DNA of 64,000 nucleotides from Cladocopium goreaui (Eukaryota; Sar; Dinophyceae; Suessiales; Symbiodiniaceae). Numbering within the stretch: the first letter of the stretch is position 1; every line of letters begins with the position of its first letter. The translations under genes were made by a program, and so were the position numbers. Positions 43,511 through 57,100 of this stretch are shown in pieces. The notes under the pieces are model-generated. The model was not told where the DNA came from, searched no databases, and saw only the letters and a program-made list of their open reading frames with translations. Location of the stretch: assembly GCA_947184155.2 (NCBI GenBank), contig CAMXCT020001657.1, forward strand, positions 186,001 through 250,000. The letters run 5' to 3'.

Positions 43511-46359
43511 TTGCAATAAGTTTCGTGCAATATGTTGACCGCAACCATTTGTTTGCAGTCGCCTGGTCGGCTGAATGAGTTGCTGAGCAGAAACTACCGT
43601 AGCTCCAGCACGTCCCATGCTAATGTTGCCGCCTTTGCTGTGCTTGGAACCTGTGTTTCCATCCCACCTTCCTGCCTTGCAAGCCGCTTTGAAGCATTTT
43701 TGAGACCAAAAGTATGTTCCAATCATTTGGGGGAGGATCCTTAAAGTGCCACCAGGGTTTCAGACAAAACATTGAAGAGGTTGGTGTAGAGAATGAACAT
43801 GCCAAAGCTAGCCCTTTGAGCCGAGCCAGGCCTGTGGCTCCATCTCTGCCAAGTGAAGCTATAACTTGCAGTTTGTGCGACCTTCCCTAGATTTTCCTGG
43901 GCGCGGGTATCTGTTTTGAGTACTTAGCGGAAAAATGTGGACGTATCTAAAAGTACCCAGCTCATGTGGCCCCATCTATGGGTGCTTCACTACAGTGACT
44001 ACAGCGAGGATCCTTTGAGCCATTCATCTTGCCACCACTCGGCTGCTCGTGTTTTCAGCGGTTTATCTTGCATGCTTCGCCCATTTCAGCCTCTCACCCT
44101 TATACAAAAGTTGCGCCAGGAATGTCAGTATACAAGCGTTGGAACTCATTCGGCCAAAGATCTCGACCAATGAACATGCCTCCTTTTGAGTTTCTTTGGG
44201 TCGAAGGAGGGTGAGACTGCCTTCTTATAGAGTGCAGGTTTGCATTGCGCCATATTTCTTGTACAGATTTTATCCTCTTGGCTTGCCTGTTTCATGTCAT
44301 CGATTGCTTGCATGTAACATTATGAACATGCCTATTTTGCTGATGTTGGCTTTGCTTCGCACGCAGCCCCATCAGAACCCATGAGCAGGCGCAAACCGCT
44401 CGTAAGCGAGCGCGTTTCGCAGGCCAGGCCGAAAATCTGCCGTCGAGAGCAATTTACCTCCAGTTGTAGGTGCTGTTGAAAGTCTGACGCAGCGCAACGC
44501 AACGCATATGCCACAGTTTTCACCACACCACCATTGTACCTGGTCACTTTCAAGTCTGCTAGGGCAACTGGGGCTGGTGGTTGCCAATGCGTATTCTATG
44601 GTGTTCCGCCATGGGCTGTCCATAAAAAGTCCGCTCTGATCCGCCATGGTTCCTCGGGCAGGTAGTCCGAACTACGATTTCGAGTAATTTTTGATCCTTG
44701 GTGATTTGCCTTGACCTCATCAGTTCACACGTTGCATACTTTGCAGGCGCAACTTGAGGTTAAGGATTCGTGAAACGACGTCAGGCAGTCTTTCTACCCG
44801 CCGAGATTCCAGGGGGTTTGAGGGGACAGAGATGGCCAAGACCACTGCCACATGCGTAGCTCAAATGGTTGTTAGGTTCAATGTCAACTCACCTTCCACC
44901 AAGTCCGGACTGAATTCTGTTTTCCGGGCGCTCCGACGTGGAAGAGACGTGTTATTTCATTGAAACCATTCTAGATATCCCGTGATGGATGGGATGAGAA
45001 AATTGCATTTATGGCAAAGACCCAGGATATGGCCGGCTTGGAATATGGCATGTGAAACCGGAAAACCACAGGTCCAAGTTTGATAGGCACCCCATCATGT
45101 TTGGCATCGGGGTGTGGGCACCGACTGGACCAGCCTGTGGTGTGTGGCAAGGCACGCGGTTTTTGGCCCATGCTGTCCATGAAAGGAATTCCTATGGCCT
45201 GGGCTGGTTGGATTTGTTTTTCTGCCTGGGCCTTCAAGGGCCCATTTATTTTTGGTTGCTTCGGTTGTTGCACATGCTTCCGCAGGGTCGACCGCAAAAA
45301 GTGATAGCTTACCAACATGATATTTTGTTTGGCAATTAAAGTCATTAAAGGTATCAAAATTCACCAATTTGTTAGTGGTGTTTTTTGCGTTCCCGGGAAT
45401 ACTTCAATCCGGCAAAAAAGGGGTTGGGCCTCAGAGTTGAGTTGAACGACGCCCTTATCCATATTTGCAGTGGATTTGATGTTTGTAGGTGTGTCTGCAG
45501 GAGAGTGAATGATGCAAAAGAATCGGAAGGTTCCACAAATTTCCTAACTTAAGGACAAGTCAACGATCAGTTTTGTGTTCAAAGAAACATACAAGAACCT
45601 TACGCACGCCTACAAACTGAGAAAAGTTGCCCGTTTGTGGCCAAAGTGTGCGCGTAGGCAGAAAAAAGGGGCCGAGCATTATATGCTTGTTCCATGGATC
45701 GTGAGGCACAGTGCTTGGAGGATAGCCCGGTTCCACATCAACACGACAAAGACAACGGCGTTCAAAATCATCGAAGGAAGAGATTATGTGGCAGTGGGAG
45801 GATTAAAGCGTCCCCTAGGGTCGCAAGCCCTAAGCCCACCTTAAGCGCTTGCGGGCAGAGGCTTAGCACTGCTCACATGCACCTTGATGGGGCCAAGAGT
45901 TTGCGCAAAGCTGCCAAAAGAAGCAACGTGTTTAAGCCCACGCTTGACACAAGTGCTTCAAGGCGGGATGGGCAACCGAGCCAAATTCGATGCCTCCGAC
46001 GTGCGATTTGTTGGCGTACATGAAAGTCTTGCAATCAATTTGAGCTGTTTTCAAGACAGGCGCTAGCATGCGCTAGCCCACTGTGCTTAAGACAAGTGTT
46101 CTTGTGGCGTTTAAACACAAACCGGCCTCTGCCAGTACTTCCGCCAATGTGTTTCCCATTTGGATCATTATTGCTTGCAATGTTCCACAACAACTCGTGC
46201 GTGCAAGCTCTGGAGAAACTCTGCGCCACCATTTGTTCGCACCAGCTGGCACAAATCCGACATGTGATCCAGGTCAAACCTGATCTGCATTTGCGCCTGC
46301 ACCGCGTGAAACAAATGCAACTCCAAGCTCATTGATATACCTGGGGAATCCTTTTTGGG

Positions 46360-46665
46360 AACTTCTGCCGAAATTGCATTTCAGCACAGGAATCGCAGAA
46401 TGGCAGAAAACAGAAAAAATTGCCGACGATTTTCAAGACTGCCGAGTTCTCATGGGCTGTGCTTATTTGTAACTGAGTCCGGGTAATTCCGCCGAAATTG
46501 CGGGCAATTCCGCCGAAATCTGCCGACATTTTTTCTGATTTAACTGGGGCAAGCATTCAAAAATCAATTCCGCCGAAATTGGTTTCCAATGATGGAATTC
46601 CGCCGAAAGCCGTTTTTAAGAGTGAAATCTGAAAATTCTTCCGAAATTCGAAATCGGCAAAAATT
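46360..46665. repeat. Cluster of AATTCCGCCGAAAT motifs
   Basis: The phrase TTCCGCCGAAA or a close variant appears at about 46,366, 46,487, 46,509, 46,566, 46,597 and 46,638, irregularly spaced within 300 bp. It reads nearly as an inverted repeat (AATTYCGGCGGAATT). No frame uses it. Confidence 0.65.
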
Positions 46666-49349
46666 TCCATACATTTGGAGTTCTCAGATATCAAAAGCGA
46701 TTGCGCGCGAGATCGCGTTTTAACCTCACAAGGACATGACCGACTATACACCTCTTGCAAGCTGTTGGCATGAATCCAAACGCTGTAGCTCTTTAATACG
46801 CAAATAGCCATGTATTTTTTGGAATGCATATTCCAGCAGGGAACCTTGAGAACCACAAGCTTAACATGAACCCGCACTGTGGGGACTCTGATGAGGGCAA
46901 AAATTCTGATGTGCTCTAAACAAATTGCTTTCAATGATGCGGTTGCCTGCGCAAGACAACTGTTTTAGCGGCCAGTTCAATGTTCCCCCAAGCAAAAGAT
47001 TTAGCAATACGGGTCTCATCACCATTGTAATCAACCGTCCTGGCATCCAACAATTGACCCCATTCGACGCCCTCAAACTTTTCGCCACACAAGCCGGAGT
47101 CCACCACGCTCCTCGCCAGCGCCTCCAAGGCACTCCTAGCTGGCGCTGAGAGCTGCTGCCTATCCGCACTGGCAGTCCCGTGACACGTTCAAACACAATC
47201 CGGCCTCTGCCAGTACTTACAGCCAAAGCGTCTCACATTTAGATCAAAAGTATTTTGTTTCTTTCAGATCTGGCCCGCAAACCTGAGGCCCAGCAAGGGC
47301 TCCATTCCGTCCCGCGGGTCGATGCCACAATGTTTCGCTGCCTCCTTCCATGCCAGCTTCTAGGTGCTGAGTTCACCGTGCCGCCTCTGCCATCGAATAA
47401 TAATGAGCATAACGATAGTAAAAATAATAACAATAGTAATAATACAACAATGCACCTTATCTGAAAGTTCTGCTAAAGCAATGCCCCGGCTGTACAACGC
47501 GGATGCTGCCGAGCTCAGATTTCACAACGTTTTGCTTGAACACATGCCTTGAAATTGATTTTTGAACCGCGCTGAACCCTTGCTATTGCAACTGCCCCAG
47601 CCTTTTTCTGAAGATTCCACGTGTTTTCCGCAATGCCTGCAACCACCATGTCTTGGACCTTAACTTTGGCCAAGATCCAGATCGCTGCTGACTGCCTGTG
47701 AAATTCAGATGATCTCCCGCGAATGTCGTGTGAACAAGACAGCCGGGCGTGGAGGAACGCCTTGGTGCCTTGGATGCCGTGGGCATGGTTTGGCCCTGTT
47801 GATGCCTTGTTGTTCTTTAGATGTGCTGTTATCACTAAGCCCTGGGATGCCCTGTGTGATATACGCAATGTGCTCATCAAGCTTTTACTGGTTCCGGGCA
47901 TCTAAAACCAATTTGGTGTGAGCCAGCCAAATGAGTGAAGGTTTTCTGGCCATGGCTGAGGTTGGCCCCTATGAGTTGGTTGCCAAAGATTGACCGGCAA
48001 ATTTTAACTAGTTTACTTTAATTTGCAGCCGGTCTTGTGTTGCACATGTCAGGGCTTGAATGAGGAATGTTGACTAAAATGCTGTTCATAAATTGTTCGA
48101 TCATAGGTGGCTTTTGCCCATTCCTACCCATGAAGTGTTCAGAAAACCTGGGCACACAAAGAAACATGTGATTTTCATCTATTTGCGCCCAGAACCATTC
48201 AAAGCCGGTTTTTCTCGTCCGTGTGATGTTTGATGTGCCCAAGGATTGGTGTTTCCTGGCAGTGGGCCGGCGGGAGCCGTTGCATTCACAACGTTTTTGG
48301 CATTACGTGGCGAAGGGACAAGTCACAGGCCAGGGTAGCTGGTGAGATGCGCTTCCACTTCGTGAAGATGAATTGGGTGGATGGGGGCGTCCTATATTGT
48401 TACCATGGCCATGAGCCATGGGATACCACACTGCCATCCTGTTTCTCCCAATTTTGCTTGCGGATGGCATTCTTCCAGTATCTCCACATGGCAAACGAAA
48501 ATGGCAAGAACATTGAAAATCTTGTTCTGTTGTTTCTTATTTTTTCTTAGCTTTTTGGCCCACCTAGGCCGTCACGGCCATCCATCCAATCCCCCATGCA
48601 CTGGACAGGTGGACAATGACTTTCCTTTCCTGCACGCCCCGCAACATCGCCGAACTTGGGGGGTCACGAGTGCGCCGCGGGGGTATATAGCAGCCTTTGT
48701 CGCACTCCTGGCCGCCCTGGCAGCCGGCTATAGCGCTGAAGGAAGTTGCAGATGTCAGCAGGCAGGGGACGTGGGCCTTAAAAGACATTCAAGCACAGAA
48801 GCATGTAGTCAATCTTGCGTGACTCGATCCTGTGAGTTCATTGTAATTCTTTGGTTGTTCCAAATCCAAGTAAGTTTCAAAAGGGTTGTGAAAGGCAAGG
48901 GGCCGTCCAAGAAAAACATTCTCGAGTGAGCATGGGCACATCTTCATGTGGAAATTTCCCCTCAAGCATGGAATCGGTTTGACATCGGCTCAACCTCATG
49001 GGTGCCATTGACACTGCTTTTTCGTGTTTATCAAAGGAGGTTTCGTTGCAAAACTTCCGGGTTTCGGACGACGGTCACGGTGAGCATTCACATGCCAACC
49101 ACATCACCATGTTCACCCCATCATCGTCATGTTCACCACACCATCATCAGCATCAGTCGTCATCATCATCATCATCATCAGGTAAGCTGAAAAATATATG
49201 CAGCAATGCAGGAAGCAAAATACGCTTCTGATTGGCTCAAGTCAAACCCAACTGTTTCAAGTATTCAGCCCATGAACTAGATCGATGCTGTGGGGGAAAA
49301 GCAGGCGATCCTTTTTTTGGATCTGATCAGGGGGATGGGGAATGATTCA

Positions 49350-49580
49350 CTACTTCATTGCTTTTTTGATTTGCTGGATCAACGATTGATTGATTCACAG
49401 TGATTCACTGAATCATCGGTTCATTGATTGATTAATTCATGAACTCGTCATCCATTCATTGATTCGCTGGTTCAATGATTTATCGATTCACTAACTAATT
49501 CATGCATTCTTTGATTGTGAATCATTCAATGATTGATGCATTGATTCCCTGAAACATGGATTCATTGATTCATCGACTCA
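49350..49580. repeat. GATTCATTGATT degenerate repeat
   Basis: Many imperfect GATTCATT, GATTGATT and ATTCACTGATTC units follow each other. A related stretch is at 51,465-51,600. Confidence 0.75.
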
Positions 49581-49789
49581 CTACCACTAGTACCGCACAA
49601 GGCGGTGGCGGAAGCTGAAAAATAGGAAACCCATAGGAGAGGTTGGTTGTTGTGAATCCCGGATGGCAGAGCGAATCCACTGATGGACCGAAAGGTGGTC
49701 GCAGCTGTGTTTTTTGGAGTGGTTGCAATGGTTGCAGTGGTCACCTCACCCACAACTGCTGGATGTAGTGCAGTTGTAGTTGTAGTTGT

Positions 49790-50665
49790 GGTGTAGTCGA
49801 GTTGTAGCTGTCGTGTATACAGTGTAATTAGCATAGTGTAGTTGTAGTTGCGTTTGTAGTTGTAGCTGTGTTGGTAGCTGTAGCTGCAAAGCAGTGTAGT
49901 GCAAGGCTGTCGTGTTGTGTATTCTAGTGTAGTATAGTGTAGTGTAGTCTGTGTAGTGTGTGTGTGTGTGAAGTAGTGTAATTGTAGTTGTAGTGTAGTG
50001 TCGTGTAGTTGAAGCGCAGTGTAATTAGTGTAGCGTAGTGTAGTGTAATTAGTGTAGTGTAGTAGTGTAGTGTTGTGTAATGTAGTGTTGTGTAATGTAG
50101 TGTTGATAGTAGTAGTAGTAGTAGTAGTAGTAGCAGTAGTAGTAGTAGTAGTGGTAGCAGTAGGAGGAGGAGGAGTAGTAGTAGCAGTAGAATCAGTAGA
50201 AGCAGTAGAAGCAGTAGAAGCAGTAGAAGCAGTAGTAGTAGAAGCAGTAGTGGTAGAAGCATTGTAGTAGTAGGAGTAGCAGTAGTAGGAGTAGTAGTAG
50301 GAGTAGTAGCAGCAGCAGCAGCAGTAGTAGTGGCAGTGGCAGTGGCAGTGGCAGTGGCAGTGGCAGTGGTAGTGGTAGTAGTAGTAGTTGTTGTTGTTGT
50401 TGTTGTTGTTGGTGTTGGTGTTGGTGTTGGTGTTTGTTGTTGGTGTTGGTGTTGGTGTTGGTGTTGGTGTTGTTGTTGTTGTTGTTGTTGTTGTTGGTGG
50501 TGTTGGTGTTGGTGTTGGTGTTGGTGTTGGTGTTGGTGTTGGTGTTGTTGTTGTTGTTGTAGTTGTAAAGTGGTGTAGTGTAGTGTCTGGTCGTGTTGTG
50601 TACTCTAGTGTAGCATAGTGATAGTGTAGTGTAGTCTGTGTAGTGTGTGTGTGTGTGTGTATACC
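49790..50665. repeat. Compound microsatellite TAGTGTAG, TAG, GTGGCA, TTGTTGG, TG
   Basis: TAGTG-type units are followed by (TAG)n with AGC/AGG interruptions (50,105-50,330), (AGTGGC)n (50,330-50,370) and (GTT)n with GGTGTT units (50,385-50,570). The block ends in a TAGTGTAG stretch and (TG)n. Poly-Leu, poly-Val and poly-Cys frames across it are artefacts. Confidence 0.95.
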
Positions 50666-51051
50666 TTTCTAGCACAGGGCATGTCTGGAATTTGTCGATT
50701 TATTTTATTTTCTCTTTTTGGGACTTTAATCTGATCTTCGTCGTGATGTACGGAATACATTTTTGATGATTCGATACAACCTCGACAAGGCCTACCAGGT
50801 AGAAACTGCCAAGTCTATTAAGTTAAACCCTGCAGAACGAACTACGCACGATTTGACGCGGCTAGTTTTTGGAACCAGCTCCAATTCTTAAAACCAGTCC
50901 GGTGTGTTAATGTCGCCCCGGCTTATACAGTCCGGGGGTGAAATGTCCCACGCCTGCCAAGGTTTTTGAACATGCTACAAAACCATCACGATCCATCACG
51001 TTTTCCTCACTTTTGGCAAGGTGCAGAATCCCTTGCGCATGCTACGCAAAG

Positions 51052-51241
51052 CGACATCTGAACGTCCAAAAGTGCTCCGTCCCCCTCAGTTTTTGCACGT
51101 TTGACTTCGAAATGTGCTTTGCGCTTCAACGGTGTGCACTTTTTCGACATCTCAACTTCCAAAAGTGGTCCGAGCATGTTTTGTACATTTTGGCTTTTTG
51201 ACTTGGAAATGTGCTTCGCGCCACAGCGGCGTACACTTTTT
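51052..51241 (+). repeat. 93-bp tandem pair
   Basis: Two units start CGACATCT at 51,052 and 51,145. Each contains TCCAAAAGTG and ends GTACACTTTTTCG or GTGCACTTTTTCG. Confidence 0.75.
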
Positions 51242-54094
51242 CGAGCTTTAGCGAGCCTACTTTCCGACCCTCCGGAGCCACAAATCATTGGCAAAACACA
51301 GTGTTTCTCGACTTTCCTAGCTTTTTGCGCACCTGCATCTTCTGTCTTCTGATTCTTTATCTTCCCTGATCTTCTTTCTTCTCTTCTCTGACTCTTTGCG
51401 CCTCTGCTTTTCATCTGTCCATATAGTCGGAAGTTTGACTTCTAAACTTTTCCTTCGATAACTCATTCATTCGTTGATTCGTTGCACCGTCGATTCATTG
51501 ATTCATGGATTGATGCATTACCATTGGTTCAATGTTTCACATGATTCATCGACTTTTAACTAACATTCACTCATTCGTTGATTCATTGGCTCATTCGGCC
51601 AGTTTTGCATGGATTCTGTCATGTCATTCTGTTGGCATCTCAACCACCATGTGCTTAGTCGCTGATGCGCCTCACAACTTCACAACACTTCATTATTGCT
51701 TCTGCATCTCAAAACGTTCCTCTAGGCCATTGATTTCCTACAGCCATTTGCATTTTTTCGAAACTTGCGCCCCAGCATGGGGCCGGGCACTACCTGGTAT
51801 ACTTTCTGAGTTCTTGAATATGTTGTTAATCCCTGGACAACCCAATTACCAATCAAACCATTCCAGGGCAAGTGAGCTTCAGTCATTTTCAAATCATACC
51901 AGATGTGTGTAGATATGTTTAGATAGTGCTCGTGATATAGGCTCCATATCGCAGTATTTGTACATTGTACATATACTGTGATATGTGTGCGCGCTGCCTG
52001 CTGTAATGCGTGCAGGTCAGCAGCCACCATCGGACCCTGCTTCCCCATGACGGCCAGTGGAGCATGAGGTTTAGTCATCCAGTGGGGGAAACTGCCATCG
52101 ATTCCTGGGGGTGTTTCGCATAATTGCTGGCCATGTGAAGCTGAAACTTGGCATGGCAATTTTTCAATGCTTTACGGGAGAACCCTGCCTTCGAGTATGT
52201 GACACATAATAGAAATTAATAATTAATAATGGTAAAATCTTCGGCATAAATTTGCACCAGCCAACAAATCAGGAAACGGGACGATTCCTCAATTGTCAAG
52301 CAGATGGCCTGCCTTGCTGCCAAAGTGAAGCCGCCGCATCAGTGGACACAGCATTGCGGCCATTTCCCACGGAGTTGTGGTGGCTGCTTTTGTTTGCTGA
52401 ATTTAGGCCTGGGGTGCGAAAATGGTGGTAGAAAAAAATCTTGAGGGGCTACAACCATCGTGCTTATTATCCGCTCTTGGGCCGCGGCAATGCAGAAGCA
52501 GGATTTCAATCCATTTGAATCCATTGATAGATGTTCTCATCAAGGATGGGGATTTCCGAATGTCATGTTTAATTGCTGTAATTACAAAGCGTTGGGCATA
52601 GAACCTCTGTAGGTAAGTTGCCAAGTCCACTGTACCAATTCCAATGCGAAAGTGATCCCAAAGATATCCGATTGCCTTCCCGTTGGCAGTGGGTCATATA
52701 TCTCTCTAGTTTGAATTCGTGAAGATGGACTCATTTGTGACCCTGTAGGCGCTAACTCAACCCAAGCGGTATAGTTGCTAAAGCTCGCAATGACTTCACC
52801 CCAAAAGCGGCTGATGCGCTCAATCAATTCTGATTCTTCACCTGCTCAGGACAATAAAAAAGTAAAAGGTGTTAAAGCATGTTAAAGCAATGATTTGTTT
52901 CCAGGGTGGTCGAACCACCAATCGGAACAAAATCAGAAGCAAACCTCATGCGTTTGTGGTAGTTGGGTTTCTTCGGCAAGGTTCCATTCTGCGTGCTGCT
53001 GAGTTTTCACTCCACAAACCTGCGGAGCACCAGGCGCTGAGACGCCAATTGGTGCGGGGTCCGATTTTCAAACGGACACCGGTGGTATTTGTCATGATTT
53101 GTTAATCAATATTTTTCTAATAGAGTGATCCGGGGGTGAGGTGCTGGAGATTCAAAGCACAATATCTCCATGTGTGCTTTTCCATGTTTGGCCGACGTAT
53201 CTTTTATTTTTCTGGTGGCTGCACTTTGAAAACTGAAACTTCAGGGCTGCATCATGCTGCGAAACAACCCATGAAAAGACCATCGCCCACCCCTAAAAAT
53301 GTATTTTAGGGAGGGGAAGAGGTTAGGGGAAAAACATACTTTTATCGTCCTCCAAAATTGATTCCCCAGGATCCCCCCAAAATACATTTTTTGACGAGGG
53401 ACGTTTGAAAAATGTAGGATCCATGGGTCCCCCCCCAGGATCCTTTATTTTAGGGTGGTTGTTTAATAATTTTTCGGGCTTGGTTTTTCCAGGATCCCCC
53501 GGGCATCCCCGGGAATGTTACATTATTTTTCTGAGGGAATACCCTTCTTTGAAAAGTATTTTAGGGGGTGGGTAGACGAAAAGCACATCATTTTTGGCAC
53601 ACTGATTTTATACATCTTGCTGAGGGATTCCTTGGTACCCCCTGCAAAGCATACATTTCAGCATGTTTCAATTGCAGCATATTTCAGCCATTTTATGGCT
53701 CGAGGGTTCACTATAGTTGCCAAATGGATGCACGCCAAAAATAGTCTAACCCTAACGGATCCTGACGGCGTTCCATGAAAAAACAACAGCTATTGTCTTG
53801 TGAATTGGTGTCATATCTTGGGAGTGATGTGTGTTTGTATGTGTTTGTTTTAGGTGACCCCAGGTATTCCCAGGTGACCTTCTGGCTTTCACGGGTTTCA
53901 AAAAGTTTCCCAGGAGAAAGAATCAACTGGATTGAGTTGCAGAACCCGCATGCTTCCATACATTTAATTAGAAATGTTTATATATCCAGTGGCTCTTGTC
54001 AGTTCACACCCCCGCAAAGCATACATTTTCAGGTTCAGTACCCCTACGAAGAATACATTTCCCGCATCTGACACTGATACATGCCGGATTTTGA

Positions 54095-54150
54095 GGGGTT
54101 AACCCCCCCAATCCCCATACGTCTTTGGCAAAAAGTGAGGGGTTAACCCC
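54095..54150. repeat. Two GGGGTTAACCCC palindromes
   Basis: Perfect 12-bp palindromes at 54,095-54,106 and 54,139-54,150, both preceded by TGA, in a G/C-run-rich stretch (53,280-54,180) with repeated TATTTTAGGG phrases. I found no counterpart in copy 1. Confidence 0.6.
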
Positions 54151-57100
54151 ACCTGGTCCCCAGGATTTGGGGGAGGGGGATAAGAGACCACAATGTCAAA
54201 GCATTAATAGGGGAAGCAGGGCGCAGACCCAGAGGAAGGCATTGTCGGTTCAACAGCAAAGCGAAATCAAAATTGAGTTGCAAATGACGGGCTTTACACC
54301 AAACAATGTGAGTGTCAACACCGGCAATTTGCATGTAGCCAAGCCACAAATAGCTGGCTTGTAAGCCGATATTGGGTTTTCATTCAGAGAATAAAGTTGA
54401 CACCGCACAGGTGGGTTCAAGCACCAGCAATAAGCAATACTATTGCAATCACCAAAAACATGGGAATGGATTTACCATTCCCCAAGCTCACACAGACCTG
54501 AGAATTGGCAATTGTCTGCAAAAAGTGTCTTCCAGCCCCAACCCATAGCCTATGTATGTCTATGTTAGTTGGGCAGGATGGTACCCGCATGCGACCACCA
54601 GCACATAAAGATTTTGGTTTTTAGTATATAAATCCCAAAAAAAGAAAAACCATGTTCCTTTAGATTTTGTTTCTCTGCAATTTTCGGCATTTGTTTGGGG
54701 TTACGAATTGTTTCAGTCCAGTGCCCTAGGTGCTGCGCCATGATTCTGCGCTCTGACTTCGTGAAGCTGAGGAGGCCGGCGCTGAAGTGTAGGGACCTCG
54801 CCGACCTTACTATATAAGAAGACCCTGAAGTTTCCGAGTTCAAGTTTTTCATCCAACTCCTATTCCATATGCTTGCATAATGTCTGTTTTCAAGCTTTTT
54901 GGAAGTCCCAAAAGAGATAGAAGTATTCTTCAATTTTCCATCTCATTCTTTGACATGGTAATGAGTTGTATACGTCAATAGCTATTCGGCACATATTTCC
55001 AAGGCTTAAACTGTTCGATATGTTTTGGAGTTGCAATGTTGGTGAAGCGTGTGTGTGTGTGTGCAACACCCGAAGAGGTAGATGATAAACATACGTTTTG
55101 GTGAATTATAACAACTCCCCCGCAAAATAATTGATTGCTAGTAAGGGTAATGGCCTATTTGATTTCAGGTTGGTGAATCAGTGATATACCTGCAATCATG
55201 TCCAATGTGAAGACTGCCGCTTAGGTCCTTGTAGAGCCTAGGGGTAAGACCAAAGAAACATCGAACTGAAAACTGGGCCCTTAGTGATCTTTTGGCCTTC
55301 AGTAGTGGTTGCTTCGTTGCAGCAGATGTGTTCACGCACAGTAGTTTCATGAGTTTTTTGTAAAGCTCACATATTTATTTACATGTACAAGTATCAAAAC
55401 CCTAACTTTGTTGACAACTTCAGTCAAAGTTTCGACCAAAAAACCATGGCACCAGCCAATGCTTCCAAAAAATCAATACATAAACATATTTATTTACATA
55501 TACATATTATATACATATTACATATATATATATATAAATATATATACATATGTGTGTGCATGTATATTGTAAGCATGAATTGGAGAACCGCCTGGCATTG
55601 AGTTCTGCATTTGCTGCATTGCGGCCCTGTTGAGGTACCAATTGGTCCAAGATTGGACATGTTTCCATTGCCTCCCAATGACTTTCCACGACAGATGAGC
55701 TGCTGCTGCTTAGCTGTGGCCAATGCGCCAGAAACTGTGTGGAGCCTTGGGGCAAGGGGAAGTTACGGTTGTCATGGGGCATGTTCCAATTTTTTTTTGG
55801 GGCGTGGGCTTCCCTGCGATTTTTCCGGAAAATTTACAATGGGTAGCTACAAAATAATAACGGTCTTAAACAAGAGGTGCGGTGGGAACCAAATACCCAA
55901 TCAGAGACTGGCTAACTCACTGCTCGCATGTTTGGCATATTATTTGACACAGGCAAGCGATCCCTGCTGCTTGCGCCACTGCGGGATGGAACCTTCAACT
56001 TTTTTTGTTGCAACATGTCAGCTACTGTTGGTTTAACATATTTCGGATGGTCGTTTTTGCCAGTGATTCCAACCGACTAGTCCAAATATTTCAAACCTGT
56101 CCCGTGATCATAATTAGCATTCCGAAACGGAACCCCAAAATGACGACATTCAATACTCTACTCGATCTAGACTACAGGAAAAAGGGGATCACATTTTCGC
56201 AGGCTTGAAGCCACCAAAATTTGGATATATCATTGTTTCTCGGCTGGCGTGAGGCATGTGCAGTCCATAATTGGAAAGGGACACAAGCTATCCCTGGCAA
56301 CAAGCGGAACAAGCTGATGAGGACGTCTGGGGATTGAGGGGATGATGCCATGACCCTTTGGCTGTTGGAAAGTGCATGCTTTGAGACTTTGAGACACGTT
56401 TTTTTGCTAATCTCCCGTTTGTGCCAAACTTGAATTTGAGAATTTGCCTGGAACTTGGAACTGATCTTTGACATGTGGTTGCGGCCCGAGTTGAGGACCT
56501 TGTTTCAACACTTTCTTTTTTCTCGCTGAAAAGTTACAAGTCGGTTCCATGGCGGCAGTTACTCGTGGTTTGGGCGCCTGGAATCGCAGATGCCGGGTAT
56601 ATCCGGGTATGAAAATGAATGAGATCTAAAATTCCCCCAAACAAGATCAAACAAAGTACAAAGGTGTAGTACAAAGGTGTAGTACCAAACATATGTCACA
56701 AATTCGAAATAAACAATCATAGCAACAATAGATGTCCGGATGTTCCTGTGTTGCTGGTGGCTTATGGGATCCTGCAGTTTGTGACCCATCGGTCCGAGGT
56801 TGTTGGGCCGATCACAATGCTGGAGACCCTGGCATGCGCGGGAACGAGACGAAGAAAAGGGGTGGCGAAGTTGAGACCGGCCAGGTGAACTTAGACACAA
56901 AATATAGCGATTAAAATGGGGAAAATGATCATAACGGGGATAAACGCATAAGCCATCAAATTTTGGGGCACCCTGGTTTCAGTCAGGTAAACCCAGATAT
57001 CATGGATCTTCTTGGGAGTTGTAGTTGTTTGAAGGCTTTTTGGTTGAGAGCCACGCCTGCTTGGGGTAGCCACAGCAACATGCGTTTGTTTGAATATGGT

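Larger units (their letters stand above)
48940..51840. other. Simple-sequence-rich insertion in copy 2
   Basis: Copy 1 has under 150 bp at this place (about 9,600-9,720). Contents: TCATCATCA tract (49,135-49,180); GATTCATTGATT-type repeats (49,350-49,580 and 51,465-51,600); the large TAG/TTG microsatellite (49,790-50,665); a 93-bp tandem pair (51,052-51,241). No gene seen. Confidence 0.65.

Noticed and set aside
48381..48929. 182-codon frame with a hydrophobic segment
   Set aside because: The homologous stretch in copy 1 (9,160-9,600) does not keep the frame.
49228..49245. TTGGCTCAAG, the 3' ten bases of the dinoflagellate spliced leader
   Set aside because: Only ten bases match and the upstream bases differ. 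That is too short to call a relic leader.
50193..50675. Thr/Asn- and Leu-rich frames
   Set aside because: They are products of TAG/TTG trinucleotide repeats.
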